This document shows, one piece after another, positions 48,315 to 60,767 of a stretch of DNA of 64,000 bases. The notes below the pieces were generated by a model. That model was not told the origin of the DNA. It made no database searches and worked only from the letters and a program-made list of their open reading frames with translations. The stretch spans positions 472,798 through 536,797 of the forward strand of contig CADCXC010000008.1 of assembly GCA_902806595.1 (NCBI GenBank), given 5' to 3'. The DNA comes from Pyrenopolyporus hunteri (taxonomy: Eukaryota > Ascomycota > Sordariomycetes > Xylariales > Hypoxylaceae). The translations under genes and the position numbers were made by a program. Position 1 is the first letter of the stretch. Every line of letters begins with the position of its first letter.

Positions 48315-49817
48315 GGTTATAAACTCGGATTTAACGTAATTAATTAAATATTTTACTTATAATATTTTTATAAATTAATTTTAAATATAAGATAAAAATT
48401 TCGAATAAAAAATCGAATCGAAAAACTATTAATTTTTAAGAATTAATTAAACGAAATTATTAAATTATTTAATTTAAATTATAATATAACATTAAATTTA
48501 AAAAATATTATTATATTATAATAATTTTATATTTTTAAAAAATTTTAATTTAATTTTTTTTTTTCGAAAAAATAAATAATAATAAAAAATTTTATTAAAT
48601 TACTTATAAAAAATATATTTTTTTTTTTATAAAAAATTAATTTCGAATTTTAATAAAAAATTATTATTTATATTTAATTAATATAATTTAAAAACTTTAA
48701 AATTAAAAAAAAAAAAACCTTTAAAACGAAAATATTAATAATAACGATATTTTTAATATACTCGAATTTATTAAAAATAATAACGATTTAAAATTCGACG
48801 TATTATTTATAATTTTATTATTTTTTAATAATTAAAATTTTTTTAATATTAAAATTATAATTTTAAATAATATAAATAATTTAACGTTAATTATAAATAA
48901 TAAAATATAAATAAAAAATTTAATATAATTAAATCGTTAAAAATAACTTCGATTAAAATTATTTTAATATTTATATAATATCGTTTATAAATTAATTACT
49001 TTTATAAATATAATTAATCGATAAATACCATTAAAAAATAACTATTTTAAAATTAATAATAACGAAGGGAATATTATTATCGAAGGGGTTTATATTTTCG
49101 AAATTTAAATAAACGAAATTAAATTCGATATATTATTATAATTTATTAAAAAAAACGATTATTATAAATAACGTAAAATAATAAATATAATTATCGAAAT
49201 ATATAACGAATACGAATATATAAATAATTAATTATTAAATATAATAAAAAAAATATTTAAATACTTATAATTATAATAAAATATCGTTTAATAAAAAATT
49301 ATTATATTATTAAAAAATATTTTATTAAATACTTTAAAATAAATAATAAAATTCGAAAATATAATAGTTAAAATATTTAATTAAACGAAAAAAAAATTCG
49401 ATAAAAAAAAAGGTATTATTATTACTTTAATTTATAAAATGTTAGGAAATTATTAAATTTAATAATTTTGATAATATATAAGTATTTAATAAAAAAATTT
49501 TAAATATATAAGAAAAATACGTTAAAGTAAAAATCGAATATAAATTTTTTATTAATTATTTTACGGTTTATTTCGTACGAAAATTAAAAAATAAATTTTA
49601 CGTTTAATTTTAAATATTTTAAATTTTTTATATAATAAAATTATTTAAATTTATAAACGTAATTAAATTAATAAATATAAAAAAAAACCGTTAAAAATTA
49701 AATAATTAATTAAAATAAGAAAGGATATTAGTTATAATAATACGAAAGAAAAAACGAATAGTTATTTAAATTTCGATAAAAAAAAAAAAAAAAGTAATAA
49801 CGAAAAAAATAAAAAAA

Positions 49818-49859
49818 TATAACTATTATAAAAAAAGATATTATACGAATATTGAATAT
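49818..49859 (+). pseudogene. Degraded gag zinc knuckle of the Copia element
   Basis: Fourteen codons with the spacing C-x2-C-x4-H-x4-C, in which each metal-ligand position is now the Tyr codon TAT. TGT/TGC to TAT and CAT to TAT are single or double RIP-type transitions. Short, so moderately certain. Confidence 0.55.
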
Positions 49860-52053
49860 TAAATTTTTTATCTTAAATTAAAAAAAAATAAAAAGTTATA
49901 AAAAAAAAAATCGAAATTAAAAAAAAAAAAAAAAACTTTTAATATATTAATTTATCGATATAAATTATTTATTAACTTTAAAAAACGTTTAATTTAATAA
50001 TACGATAATATTTAAAAATTATATATTTTTAAATGTTTAAGTATTTAATTTAAAATATAAATAATACGTTATTTTTAACTGATAAAAATTTATTTAATTT
50101 AAATTAATTTCGATATTATAAAATTAAATAATTAATAATATTAGAAAAATTAAAATATCGATTTTAAATATAAATATAATAAAAAAAAAATATATAATTA
50201 TAAACGATTCGATATAAATTAATTTTAAAAATATTTTATATATTTTTAAATTAAAAATTAATTTAATTTTTATTATTTAATTATTTAATAAAAAAGTTTA
50301 TATTTTATTATAATAAAATTTATATAAAATTAAAATATTTAACGAATTCGTTTTAATTATTTACGTATAATACTTCGAAAATTTATTTATATTTAAAATA
50401 TTCGAAACGACGTAACTTATATTTATCGTTTATAATATTAACTTTAAAATAAAATTATAATATTAACGAATAAAATATTTTAATAAATAAATTTTATCGA
50501 AATTAAAATATATCGTTTAAAATATAATCGACGTATAAAAATATTATACGTATAACGTTTATATCTTAAAATAAATATAAAAAAACCCTTATAAAAATAA
50601 TTTATCGTAAAATAAACATTTCGAAAATATTATATTTATCGATATATATAAATTTTTTTATATCGAAGGTTATAAAAATAAAAAATATTAACTTACGTTA
50701 ATTAATAATTATAATTATTTTAATTCGATATAATTTATAAAAAATCGATAAAAAGTTTAAAAATATATTAAATAATTCGTTAAATTTCTTAAAAAACGAA
50801 AATTGTAAAATAAAAAATATAAAATAATTTATTTCGATAAAACCGGTAAATTTATATCGAAAACGATTAAAATTTAAATCCGAAAATACGTTATTTAATT
50901 ATAATAAACTTTTATCGAATAATATTAAAATAATAAAATAATTAAAAATTTAAACATTATTATTAAAAATAAATTTTTATCGATTATAATCGATAAAAAT
51001 ATTTTTAAATAATATTAATTTAAAATATTACGGATAATTAATTACTTTCGAAATCGAAACTTATATAACGTTTTTAACGTTACGTTATAATAAATAATAT
51101 ACGAATAAAAATTTAATATAAATTATATTCGAATATTTAAAATTAAAATTTAATATTTATTATTAAATATAAAACGTAAAAAATTAAATAATAAAATAAA
51201 TAAAGATATTTTAATTAAATATTAAAATAATTTCATTTATAAAATATTAATTAAAAAAAGTAAAATTATAAATATTATAATTTAAAACGTTTATTTCGAC
51301 GTTAAAAAAAAAATAAAATCGAAGATAATATCTATCGATATTTAAATCGATAATTTCGAAAAAAAATTAATTAAAAATTTTATAAAGTTTTTATTAATTA
51401 AACATTAATAATAAAATATTACTTTATCGATATTATTTCTACGAATTTAATTTACGAAAAATATTTTAAACATTTTCCTCGATTTTAAAATCGACGTTAT
51501 AATATTAAATCACTTTAAATTACAATACCCCTTACGAAATAAAATATTTATTTTTTACGATTATATATATATATTTTACGTATTATTAATTTTAACCGTT
51601 AATACGAAAATAAATAAAATCGATATAAAATTATTAACTTTAAAATAAATTAAACGAAATTATTTTTAATTTAAATAATACGAAATTATAAAAATTAAAT
51701 TTTAATTTTTAATTAATAATTAAATTTAAACGTTAATAAATATAATCGATAATATAAATATCCTTCGAAAAAAATAAATTTATAAATTAAAAAAAAGTTT
51801 AAATAATAAAATTATTAAATATAAAATATAATAAATAATAAAAAATTTTAAATAAATCGAAAATATAAATTACTTCGAAATTTTTATATTAATAATTAAA
51901 TTAATAAATTATAAAATATTATTTTTTATCGTCGTAATTAAAAACTTAAAAATCGAATAAATAAACGTTAAAATAATTTTTTTTTATAATAAAATAAAAA
52001 AGGAAATTTACGTAAAATAATTTAATAAATTTAACGATAATTTCGAAAAAATA

Positions 52054-52290
52054 TATAAATTAAAACGAATTTTATATAATTTAAAATAAACATTTAAAAT
52101 TTAATTTAAAATATTAAATAAATTTTTTAATATTTTAAATTTTTAATTAATTAACGTTAATTACGATATTTTCGTTAATAATAAAATAAATATATATATT
52201 ATTATTTACGTTAATAATTTATTATTCGTCGAAAAAAATATTAAAAAAATTAATAAAATTAAAACGACGTTAAAAAAATATTTTTAAATA
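52054..52290 (+). pseudogene. Degraded reverse transcriptase core of the Copia element
   Basis: In one continuous frame, the trace of the Y-K-L-K-R-A-L-Y-G-L-K-Q block (52054-52089) is followed about 150 bases later by Y-V-N-N-L-L-F-V (52207-52230) and a Lys-rich stretch corresponding to the segment after Y-V-D-D in Copia polymerases. Asp codons have become Asn (GAT to AAT), and Gln or Trp codons have become stops. Catalytically dead. Confidence 0.85.
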
Positions 52291-53535
52291 ATAAATTTAA
52301 AACTTTATTAATATTACTTCGATATTAAAATTAAAAAACATAAATTTAACTAAATTATTTATTTTAATTAATAAAAATACATAAATAAAATTTTAACACT
52401 TTATAATATAAAAATTTATAAAATAATAAATATTTTAATAAATATTAAAAAATTATAATAAATTAAAAATAAATACACCTATATAAAAAATAAAAAATAA
52501 AAATATTAATTCGTAATCGAATTATTAATATATTTAATAATAAGTATAAAATTTAATTTAATATATATTATATTATATATTAATAAATATTTATTAAACC
52601 TTACATTAAAACATTAATAAATAATTAAAAAAATTTTTAAATATTTATAAAATATTAAAACTTTATATTTAATATATCGTAAAAAATTAAAATTATTAAT
52701 AAAATATTTAAATATCGATTAAATCGAAGATTTAAATACTCGAAAATTAACCTCGAAATATATATTTAACTTCGATAATAAAATAATTAATTAATCATCT
52801 AAACAATAAATTAACATTACGTTATTATTTTACGAAATAAAATATATAAATTAAATCTAAACCATTAAAAAAATTATATAATTTTAAAAATTATTTAATA
52901 AATTTAATATAAATTTAAAAAAAAATAATCGAAAAATAATAATTAAAATAACATTAAATATTATAATAATATATTATAATAATTAAAAAGTTATTACTTT
53001 TATTAAAAATCTTAGTAATTATAAAATAAAATTAAATATATCGATATTTAATAATATTTTATAAAAAAAAAAATCGTTAAAAAAGTAATAAAATTAAAAT
53101 ATATTTTTATAAAAAATATAATAATAAACGGTTTAATTAAATTATTATCGATTAAAACGTTTTTAAAATTTCGAAACGTATTAAAATTCGTTAATATATT
53201 AAAAAATTACGTATAAATAAATAAAATAAACGATAAATATTTAACCTATAAAATAAAAAAAAATAAATACACATAAAATATCAATTAAAAACTCCGTAAT
53301 TAATAAAAGTTAAAAATTAACGAAAATTATAAATTAACGGAAATTAAAATTTAACGAAAATAATTAATTAAAAAAAAAATTTTCGAATTATTTAACCCGT
53401 ATAAAACTCTTTTACATTAAATTTAAAAATTAAATCGATATAATAATAATAAAATCGAATTATATATATATAAACTTTAAAAAATTAATATAATTTATTA
53501 AACTTTAAATTTTTTAATAAATTTTTAAACGAAAA

Positions 53536-53691
53536 TGTTAAATTTAATAATTAAAAAATTATTTTTAAATATAATATATAATAATTTTAATAATAATATA
53601 TATATAATTAAAACTTCTTTTTATTATATTTAATAGTTTAAATTATAAAAATTAATATATAATTAATATTTATTTACCGTGTTTTTTAACA
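53536..53691 (+). repeat. 3' LTR of the Copia element
   Basis: Same length as the 5' LTR and followed directly by the second GTTTA (53692-53696). Several GG and CC doublets of the 5' copy are AA and TT here, consistent with heavier RIP. Confidence 0.9.
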
Positions 53692-53696
53692 GTTTA

Positions 53697-54127
53697 CGTT
53701 AATATTTATAAATGTAGCTTTTAAAAGTCGTTTCTATATTAGAAAACATTGTAATGTCAATGCGGCATCAGTTGGCGCATTCTCGAAAAAAAAATAAAAA
53801 ATAAAAATAATAAGGCTATTATCTAAGGCTAAAGTTTGAATCTGGTTTTGAGATTTTCATCTCGGCCATCTTTCGAGTCGTGGCGGTCGCGGCCGGTAGT
53901 GCGTACGCGCACCAAGCCGGGGAGGAGTCATTCGGAGTGGTGGTGGGATGTGGATCCCTGTCCATCGAGGGTATGCCGAACTAGACATGGTTAAAGTAGT
54001 AGTAGCTATCACAAATGTAAAAAAACTATAAAAGGACTGTATTGCCTTGAATTAACGTGCAATGATTTTCAGCGGGCGATAGAATATTGTCATTATTTTG
54101 ACTTTTTGATTTGCGAACGTTCTTGAG
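53697..54127. promoter_or_regulatory. Upstream region of the esterase gene, with a TATA box
   Basis: Composition returns to normal at the edge of the retrotransposon. TATAAAAG at 54027-54034 lies about 94 bp upstream of the ATG at 54128, a plausible distance for a fungal core promoter. The retrotransposon sits only about 430 bp upstream of the start, so heterochromatin from the RIP-mutated block may affect expression. Confidence 0.5.
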
Positions 54128-55412
54128 ATGTCCTCGTTAGATAACCTGCTCGAGTCTGCGGTGAACGATGGCACGGCTCCTGGAATCGTGGTGATCGCTA
54201 AAGACAAGGATGGTATGGAAGTCTGGCCGACCGGCGGCCCATGGTTTAATATCGAATGCTAACGCCATTGAAGGAAAATTGGATTACTCAAAGTCGTTTT
54301 CCTCGGAGGACGGGACACCGTATAGCTTGGATAGCGTCATGGAGATCTCTTCCATGTCAAAGTTCCCTACATCAATTGCCGCTTTGCAGCTCGTTGAAAA
54401 AGGTCTCATTACTCTGGATGAGGATGTATCACATTTAATTCCGTCCTTCGCGAAGCAAGGGATCCTCCTTTCTGTTACCGACGAGGGTACTCCCGTCGTT
54501 CGCACACGACAAAACCCCGTTACTCTCCGTCTTTTAATTACCCATAGCTCGGGCGCCGGCTATAGTTTTCTCGACCAAGGCCTTGGTAAGGTCAGGGCTT
54601 CGCAAAAGAAAGGGCCGGTGCATGGCACGGTCGACGACTCGTTTAGCCTACCGCTATTATTTGAGCCTGGAGAGGGCTGGGCGTACGGGTCCGGCATCGA
54701 TCAAGTTGGCCAGATTGTCGAGAACCTGAGCGGCTTGTCTCTGGATGAGTACATGAAAAAGAACATTTGGGAACCCCTTGGAGCCAACGGCTCCACATTC
54801 TTCCCCGACAAAACCCCAGAGATCAGCGCCCGACGCGTGCCAATGGCGTACCGCGAGCATCCGGAAGGACCTGCCGCCGAGAAGCCCGAGGTTCCGACCG
54901 TTACCACCGGTTTAAAGGCGTGTTTCGGTGGGCACGGTCTCTTCGCCAGCATGTCAGACTACTTCAAAATGATATATTCGCTGCTTATAGACGACGAAAA
55001 GTTGTTGAAGAAGGAGACTGCCGCATTGATTTTCCAACCCCAGCTTACGCCGGCGAGCAAGCGAGATTTACAAAGATTCATGGAGACACCAAATATGAAG
55101 ATAATGTTTCCTTCTCCGCCCATTGAACGAGACTTTGGACTCGGCGGGCTCCTCATTGCCGAAGATAAGCACGAGTACTGGAGAAAAGGGGCTCTGATGT
55201 GGGGCGGCGCCGCCAACCTCAACTGGGTACGACGTATCAATAACCCTCGTATTGGTATCGCCTGCTAACCTGGGGCACAGTTCATCGATCGTTCTGCGGG
55301 AGTATGCGGTGTCTTTGGTGCTCAGGTCCTAGCGCCAGGGGACCCAAGGATGAGGAGCCTCATAAACGCATTCCAGACTGATATCTACCGGAGGGCGGCG
55401 AAGTTAACGTGA
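54128..55412 (+). CDS. Class-C beta-lactamase/esterase-fold serine hydrolase
   Basis: Exons 54128-54212, 54274-55226 and 55281-55412 (introns 61 and 54 bp) join to 389 aa. The S-x-x-K motif S55-M56-S57-K58 supplies the likely nucleophile and general base. The second motif is Y166-G167-S168 instead of Tyr-x-Asn. The usual K-T-G is replaced by W338-G339-G340, as in many fungal esterase or transacylase relatives. In the family, LovD-type acyltransferases and EstB-type esterases share the fold with AmpC, so true beta-lactamase activity is unlikely to be the main role. No signal peptide is seen, so it is probably intracellular. First of three subtelomeric enzyme/transporter genes and convergent with the MFS transporter that follows, with a ~540-bp spacer. 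The 3' splice restores N-L-N-W-F-I-D-R-S-A-G. Confidence 0.92.
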
Positions 55413-55948
55413 AGCTCTGATGCTAGGTCTCCTTTTGTGTGACTTTAGGATGTCAGCAGACCCATTTCAAGATCTTACAGACACCGCATATACCGATTAG
55501 CTATCCCTAAAATAATGAACTTTTATAAGGAAACGTGATTCAAGCTAACTCTGACCTACGTATAGGTTGTCCTCGAAGCTTTCATATATTGAGAGGGAAG
55601 GTGATAAATACCTACCTAAGTAGTGACCTATGTAAGGTTACTTCTATTGTAAGTACGAATATGCCGGTGGACCTTTCACCTTATCAAGTAACAGGAATAG
55701 CCAGCCCGTAACGCCTCATAGTTAGGTACAGACCCCACTTCCAAATATCGGTTTACATGCTCAAGTACCTATCCAAAGTTCCTAGCTTCAACACCCAAAA
55801 CTTTGGGGGATGGTAGAATAAGTTTCCGAGCGAAACGGACAAAGACCTAACAACTAGGCCTTGAACTGCCTGCTACTATTCATAAAATTGAACAAATAGT
55901 GAATGTCATCAGAATAGGATAGCGCTTCCCCGTGTTAAGTGACAATCA
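55413..55948. other. Spacer between convergent hydrolase and transporter genes
   Basis: No gene. Contains a CTACCTAAGTAG patch near 55610 and ordinary mixed sequence; both 3' ends terminate here. Confidence 0.5.
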
Positions 55949-57792
55949 CTATAGAACATAGCGGCTAATCTCCGTTAGTATATAGCGATGGGGTATTTTA
56001 GAATTTGATAAGAAAAAAAAAAAAAAGAAAAGAAAGAAAAACCCACAAAGCAAGATTCTCTCGGTCCGTCAGATCCAGCTGTCTCGCATCCACTACCTCT
56101 TCCCGTCGCTCGCCAGTCTCATCTATATGCTCAATAACCCCGACCTCCCTAACGGATCCGCTCTGGTCTAGCGCGTCGCGTCTCTTGTTCTCCTTAACCA
56201 GGTACCACCGTAGATATAGGACAATCACCGTCGGAAGCACACACGCAACCCAGAGGATAACCCACCAAGTCACGATATACTGCGGCTTGTACTGCTCCTG
56301 GAACAGCTGCGGAGAGAGAATATTGCCCAGGCCATAGCCTACGTGATATAGAGCGATGACAGCGGTCTTCTTGGTATGTCCCGCAGAGCAGTTGGCTGCC
56401 CAGATCATCACCACGCTATAGGGGATCCCTCCGGTGGATCTGATCCAGATGGCTGCCAAGTGACCCCATCGGTCGCTCCAGGGAAGAGCGATGAGCAACG
56501 CGCTAGAGATGACGGGCGGTATATACGCCGCGGCGGAGACCCACGCCCTACTATTTCGCGTCTTCGATAATATCAAAGCGGCGACGGCGAGGGAGATCAA
56601 GGAGGTGAGCCCCGTCACGCAGCCTAATAACGTGGTCTGTAGAGTGGTAAAACCGAAAGATCTGATGATGAGAGAGTACTGGTTTGTTAAGCCATTGGCC
56701 ATCTCCTGCGACCACGCGTGGAGGAAGAAAAGCCACGTCTTCAGATCCTTAAGCGCCTCGACTAACTGGTGGCGTTTGAAACGTTTCTGCTCGATTCCCG
56801 AATGATTCGAAGAAATCCGGAGGATGGCCTGCGCTCTCTCCTCCAGCGTTAAAAAGTGCGCCGACATAGGGTTGTCCGGAAAGAAGAGCCAAACAAAACC
56901 CCCATAAATAATGGTTAGGACGCCAGTGATTACTGCGAGGAAGGAGTCAACCTATACACTTGCTAACGAGAGAGGCTGGAAAACTCAACCCATAAACCAC
57001 TTCCAAGACGAAAAGCTTCCCGTGTCGATCCGCAAGACCCCATACGACAGCAAGCCCGAAGTTATAGGGCTAGAGTTGCCCGAAGCCCACATAATGGGCA
57101 TCAGAACCGCTTGTTCATCGTAAGTAAAAAACATGGATAATATTAACAGGAAGGCGGGCACGATACACGCCTCCGCTAAGCCAAGGAAGAAGCGGACAAC
57201 GAAGAGAGACGCGAAGCTATTACACGGAATATGCAATAGCAGAATCCCTCCCCTATTAAAGTTAACAATCCTTCTCAAGAGACGCGGGTCGGGGATGAAA
57301 GATACCTACCAGGCGATCAAATTGCCGGCTAGCCACTTCGCAACGGGGAACCGCTGCAAAGCCCAATTCTGGGGCCACTCTGCTAGAAGGTACCCGAAAT
57401 AGAATATTGAGGATAACCAGTTGTACTGGCTCGAACTTAAATTGGCGTCTTCGAGGATACCAAGGATAGACGAACTCCCCAGCTAGTAAGGAGAACATAA
57501 ATACTCGGTTAGCTTTACGCCCACTTCCCACCTGAACCTCGATAGGAGGCTGATATCTTACCGTCTGCTTATCAATATACATCAGGTGATACCCTACGCA
57601 GAGGAAGGGCAAAACCCATATAACGCTTCTTTTGCGGATCCGTTCCGCTTCCTCGGCGGTGGGAGGATCTACCTTAACCTTAGAAAATAGCTTGTAACTC
57701 TCGTCGGCGAATTTGTCGGAGAGCTTCGGGGCCCCAACCAAAACTTCGGTCGAGGACGCCTGACCGACACTCTTGGACGCCGTGTCGCACAT
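55949..57792 (-). CDS. MFS transporter, allantoate permease family, five exons with a 16-bp last exon
   Basis: Exons 57562-57792, 57310-57482, 56990-57252, 56047-56932 and 55949-55964 (introns 79, 57, 57 and 82 bp) join to 522 aa. Family signs: Y-H-L-M-Y-I-D-K-Q-T leading over the first splice to L-G-S-S-S-I-L-G-I; Y-N-W-L-S-S-I-F-Y-F-G-Y-L; W-P-Q-N-W-A-L-Q-R-F-P; R-F-F-L-G-L-A-E-A; W-K-W-F-M over the third splice to V-I-T-G-V-L-T-I; F-P-D-N-P; and the C-terminal L-T-D-R-E-N-L-A-F-R-Y-V-L, typical of the allantoate permease group. Without the tiny last exon the reading frame runs into poly-T. The ATG at 57792 is the first in frame. The neighbouring FAD monooxygenase is transcribed divergently, suggesting uptake of its substrate. 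The exact substrate is unknown. Confidence 0.9.
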
Positions 57793-58319
57793 TTTGGGCA
57801 ACTAAAATCAGTAACCGAACGGCAAGACGGAGCCACGTCGTTCAGATAGGATCCAGGGCACAAACCGAGATCTTTTTTTCTGGGTATAAATCTCATCAAA
57901 TAAGGACCACGTCAAACTCCACACAAATGGCGAAGATACCCTTGCCCGCGGGGAAGTTCTTGGTTGAGTTCTCCGTATGGTTAATCCTAATACTATAATG
58001 TATATTACGACGCCCGCCGCGGAGTAGTCGCGGCATGCTTTGCATTATTTGGGGTCGGGGTGTCCCCAAAAATAGCGACGTATCCCGCGAGGGAACGGGA
58101 ACGAGGTTGGCGATTGATAAGGTATGGTTTCGCCATATCAGATCTATCTTGCGCCATTTCGGGGCCGTCTGGGCTGATCACGCGATCCCGACCCCGGCCC
58201 CGAAGACGATATATGTTGTACACGATAAACAGCCCTCTCTCCACATAGGCGGAAAACAAGTGATATCGTCAAAAATCGTGATAATCAAAGACTATAATTT
58301 GAGTAACCACTACCTTGAA
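57793..58319. promoter_or_regulatory. Divergent promoter region between transporter and monooxygenase
   Basis: 527 bp separate the two start codons, which face away from each other, so the pair may be co-regulated. GC-rich parts (58070-58205) contain short inverted stretches, such as a GGGGTCGGGG...CCCCGACCCC-like pairing around 58050 and 58190, but no known binding site was recognised. Confidence 0.45.
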
Positions 58320-59726
58320 ATGGCTGACGAATCGAAACTTAAAGTTGCCATCATCGGGGCTGGCATCGCCGGCCTTGCTGCGGCGATCGCCTTGAAGCAT
58401 CACCCAGGGATCGACGTGCAAGTATACGAGAAAGCGGCAGAACTCAGAGAAATAGGCGCGTCGATCGCACTCGGGCCCAATGGCATGAGGACCTTGGAGA
58501 GGCTCGGCGTAGAGAACGCACTAGACGAGGGAATCGCGTTCCGTAATAAGTCGAAGCATCCTATGATCTATCGGTAACTCTGCTCTTCCTCACTCCTATC
58601 CCCCCTTTTTTTTCCTTCTTCCTCCCGTGTATCGGACACGTCTTAGGCTTACCAAATGTGTAGGCATTGGAAGACTAACGAGGTAATATCGACGGACTCT
58701 CACGCAGGCAAGGTGGAGGATCGTCACCTAACCGCCCGCTTTTATCGAGCGCATCTGCAAGAAGCTCTCGCAACGCACGTAGACCCATCGCGGATCCACC
58801 TATCCAAATCTTTCGAGTCCGTCGTCTTCGATCCGGCTCTAGAGAGGCTTCTTATCATGTTTGCGGACTGTACCACCGCCACAGCTGACCTCGTCCTGGG
58901 CGCGGACGGAATACACTCTCCTGTGAGGACATTCTTCATGCCCACCTCAAGCACAGCGTGGACCGGGTGGGTAGCTTTCCGGTCCGTCTTCCCGTATTCT
59001 CAAGTTTCACACATCGAGGGCCTCCCGGACGAGGCCAATCATTTCTGGGGGCCTGACAGGACGTTATTCGTCTCCAAACTCGGAAGGGGCCTCTTTACCG
59101 TGGTGGGGTCGTACCAGGCCGATCCGGAGTCTCTGGAAACCCCTTACAAGGACTCGAAGTGGAACTCGGCCGGTGATACGAACGTCCTTAAAGGCTACTA
59201 TAAGGATTGGTCACCACTCGTGCGCCAGATCGTCGACGCCGTACCTCACACCAGGATATACCCCAACGCAGCGGCTCGGGGGCTGGAGACGTGGATCCTC
59301 GGGGACGGAAGAGTCACAGTCGCCGGCGACGCAGCGCACGCTCACGGAGGCGCGTTCGCGGCCGGCGGTAGCCTTGCCCTCGACGACGCGTGGGCGTTCG
59401 CCGCGGCAGTCTCGCACGTACTCCCTAAAGGAGCGAGAAGGAAACCTACCGGAGAGGAACTGCTGCATGTCCTGCGCATATACGAAAGGACAAGGAAACC
59501 ACACACAGACCGCGTAATGAACGTCGTCCGCGAGGCGAATAAGAGAAAATTGTCACAATATTCAAAAGTCGGAGAGCCGGAGACGGATGAGCAACTAAGA
59601 GCGCGCATACGGAACCGTATCGACCCGGGATGGATTCACGAGCACGACGTCCAGGCCGCTTTTGCTAGAGCTGTCGCGGACGAAGAGGCCGGTAAAGTTG
59701 GGGAAAATAAGCAAGCTAGGTTGTGA
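58320..59726 (+). CDS. FAD-dependent aromatic monooxygenase, salicylate-hydroxylase-like
   Basis: Exons 58320-58573 and 58664-59726 (90-bp intron with a CT-rich start, acceptor TGTAG) join to 438 aa. Group-A flavoprotein motifs are present: the ADP-binding G13-A14-G15-I16-A17-G18, an acidic residue E37 at the end of beta-2, the G164-A165-D166-G167 motif that contacts FAD and NAD(P)H, and G306-D307-A308-A309-H310 for the ribityl chain. No membrane anchor is seen, so it is probably soluble. Family members hydroxylate, and sometimes decarboxylate, aromatic acids such as salicylate, or tailor secondary metabolites. Divergent from an organic-anion-type MFS transporter, which supports a small catabolic or detoxification pair. 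Substrate specificity cannot be read. Confidence 0.93.
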
Positions 59727-60767
59727 GTATACGGAGGCCCCCAAGTCCTGTTGAACGATGCCGTAGTTTACCTACCTACCCACACAAAATTATTATGACG
59801 ACGTTCGCTCTATCCGTAGGTGTTGCATAGGTACCTACCTACCTAGGTAAACATGCCGCAAGGGTGGCTCTAGAATAGACGACCATGTGTCCGCCGCCGG
59901 CCCACTTAGGTACGGGAGCTCGCATGTGTACCTGGCGGAGATTTTCTGGGGCATCTATAGCCGATACACCCCAAGTTAGGTAGGAAAATAGGTACCTAGG
60001 TAGAGAGGTAGGAATTCGTCTCGTACAGTCCGGTATAAGATGACCCCTAGGATTCTTACGAGGGTTAATGACGAAATGCCAGACTCCCGGCGGTAATTAT
60101 AGCCTTAGCGATACCAAATCAAGAATTGGCTTCGTCAATATCCGATTAATCGGATGGTGCTAAGGTTTTCCTACCCGATATAGGCGCGCGTCCGCAGCGG
60201 AACGAGAACCATTTACGTCGCATCTCAAAAGTCACCGGTCATGACTTGGAGGCTCTCATATGTCGTGTCAGAACTGAATTATTGCCACCTATACAGGAAG
60301 TCGTTACAGCACCACTCGCGGCACGACGCCGATGCTATTTTACTAGCTACCGTAACCCTCCCACCCAACTGCGATAGTACCTATGCCATCGCAACAATAT
60401 GGGGAATCGGGTCCTTTGGGTACACGATGATCCGTACGAAGTATGAAAAAGGGAGGTATCTATCTAGGAGGAACGCAAGAGTCGAAAAAAAAACGCCATA
60501 CGGCGCAATAACGAGATTGATGCCAATACGTCAAGTGATCACCGTAACCGAGATCATTCATTCCTTATTTAACGTCCACCTTTCACATTTTCGCTACCGC
60601 GAAACTCTAAAATACGAGTTGAATCCGTGTTGAAGAACCCGATACCGTACCCGAGCGCCGGCCGAAGGAAAAAAAAAAAAAAAAAAGAAGAGTCGATTAT
60701 TGAGCCGCCACTAAGAGACTTCAACTCAGAATAAAATCGAGGAAGCGCCCTAACCGAGCATTGGAAT
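59727..60767. other. Intergenic spacer with TACC/GGTA palindromes
   Basis: Palindromic patches at 59770-59780, 59828-59850 and 59975-60012. An ATG open frame at 60241-60633 (130 aa) has no recognisable domain or strong codon bias; I treat it as doubtful. An A-run lies at 60669-60686 just downstream of the next minus-strand gene's stop. Confidence 0.45.

Larger units (their letters stand above)
48159..53691 (+). mobile_element. Ty1/Copia LTR retrotransposon, complete in structure, destroyed by RIP
   Basis: A 5533-bp element bounded by two 156-bp direct repeats (48159-48314 and 53536-53691) and a 5-bp duplication. The repeats begin TGTTAAATTT and the right copy ends in AACA (left AATA). The interior is extremely AT-rich with no long open frame. 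Conceptual plus-strand translation still shows Copia landmarks: a degraded CCHC zinc knuckle (49818-49859), a Y-K-L-K-R-x-L-Y-N-L-K-stop trace of the conserved K-R-A-L-Y-G-L-K-Q motif (52054-52089), and Y-V-N-N-L-L-F-V where reverse transcriptase has Y-V-D-D (52207-52230). Stops and substitutions are those expected from C-to-T and G-to-A changes. Just after the 5' LTR, GGTTAT near 48315 may be a primer-binding remnant. Non-functional. Confidence 0.93.

Noticed and set aside
49900..53500. Very AT-rich sequence considered as a mitochondrial insertion or centromere piece
   Set aside because: LTRs, the target duplication and Copia reverse transcriptase traces explain the whole block as one RIP-mutated retrotransposon.
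54128..55412. Reading the hydrolase as a true antibiotic-resistance beta-lactamase
   Set aside because: The Tyr-x-Asn and Lys-Thr-Gly motifs are replaced in the way seen in fungal esterases and acyltransferases.
60241..60633. 130-aa plus-strand open frame between the monooxygenase and the last gene
   Set aside because: Starts with ATG but lacks domain, bias or clear promoter; kept as doubtful only.
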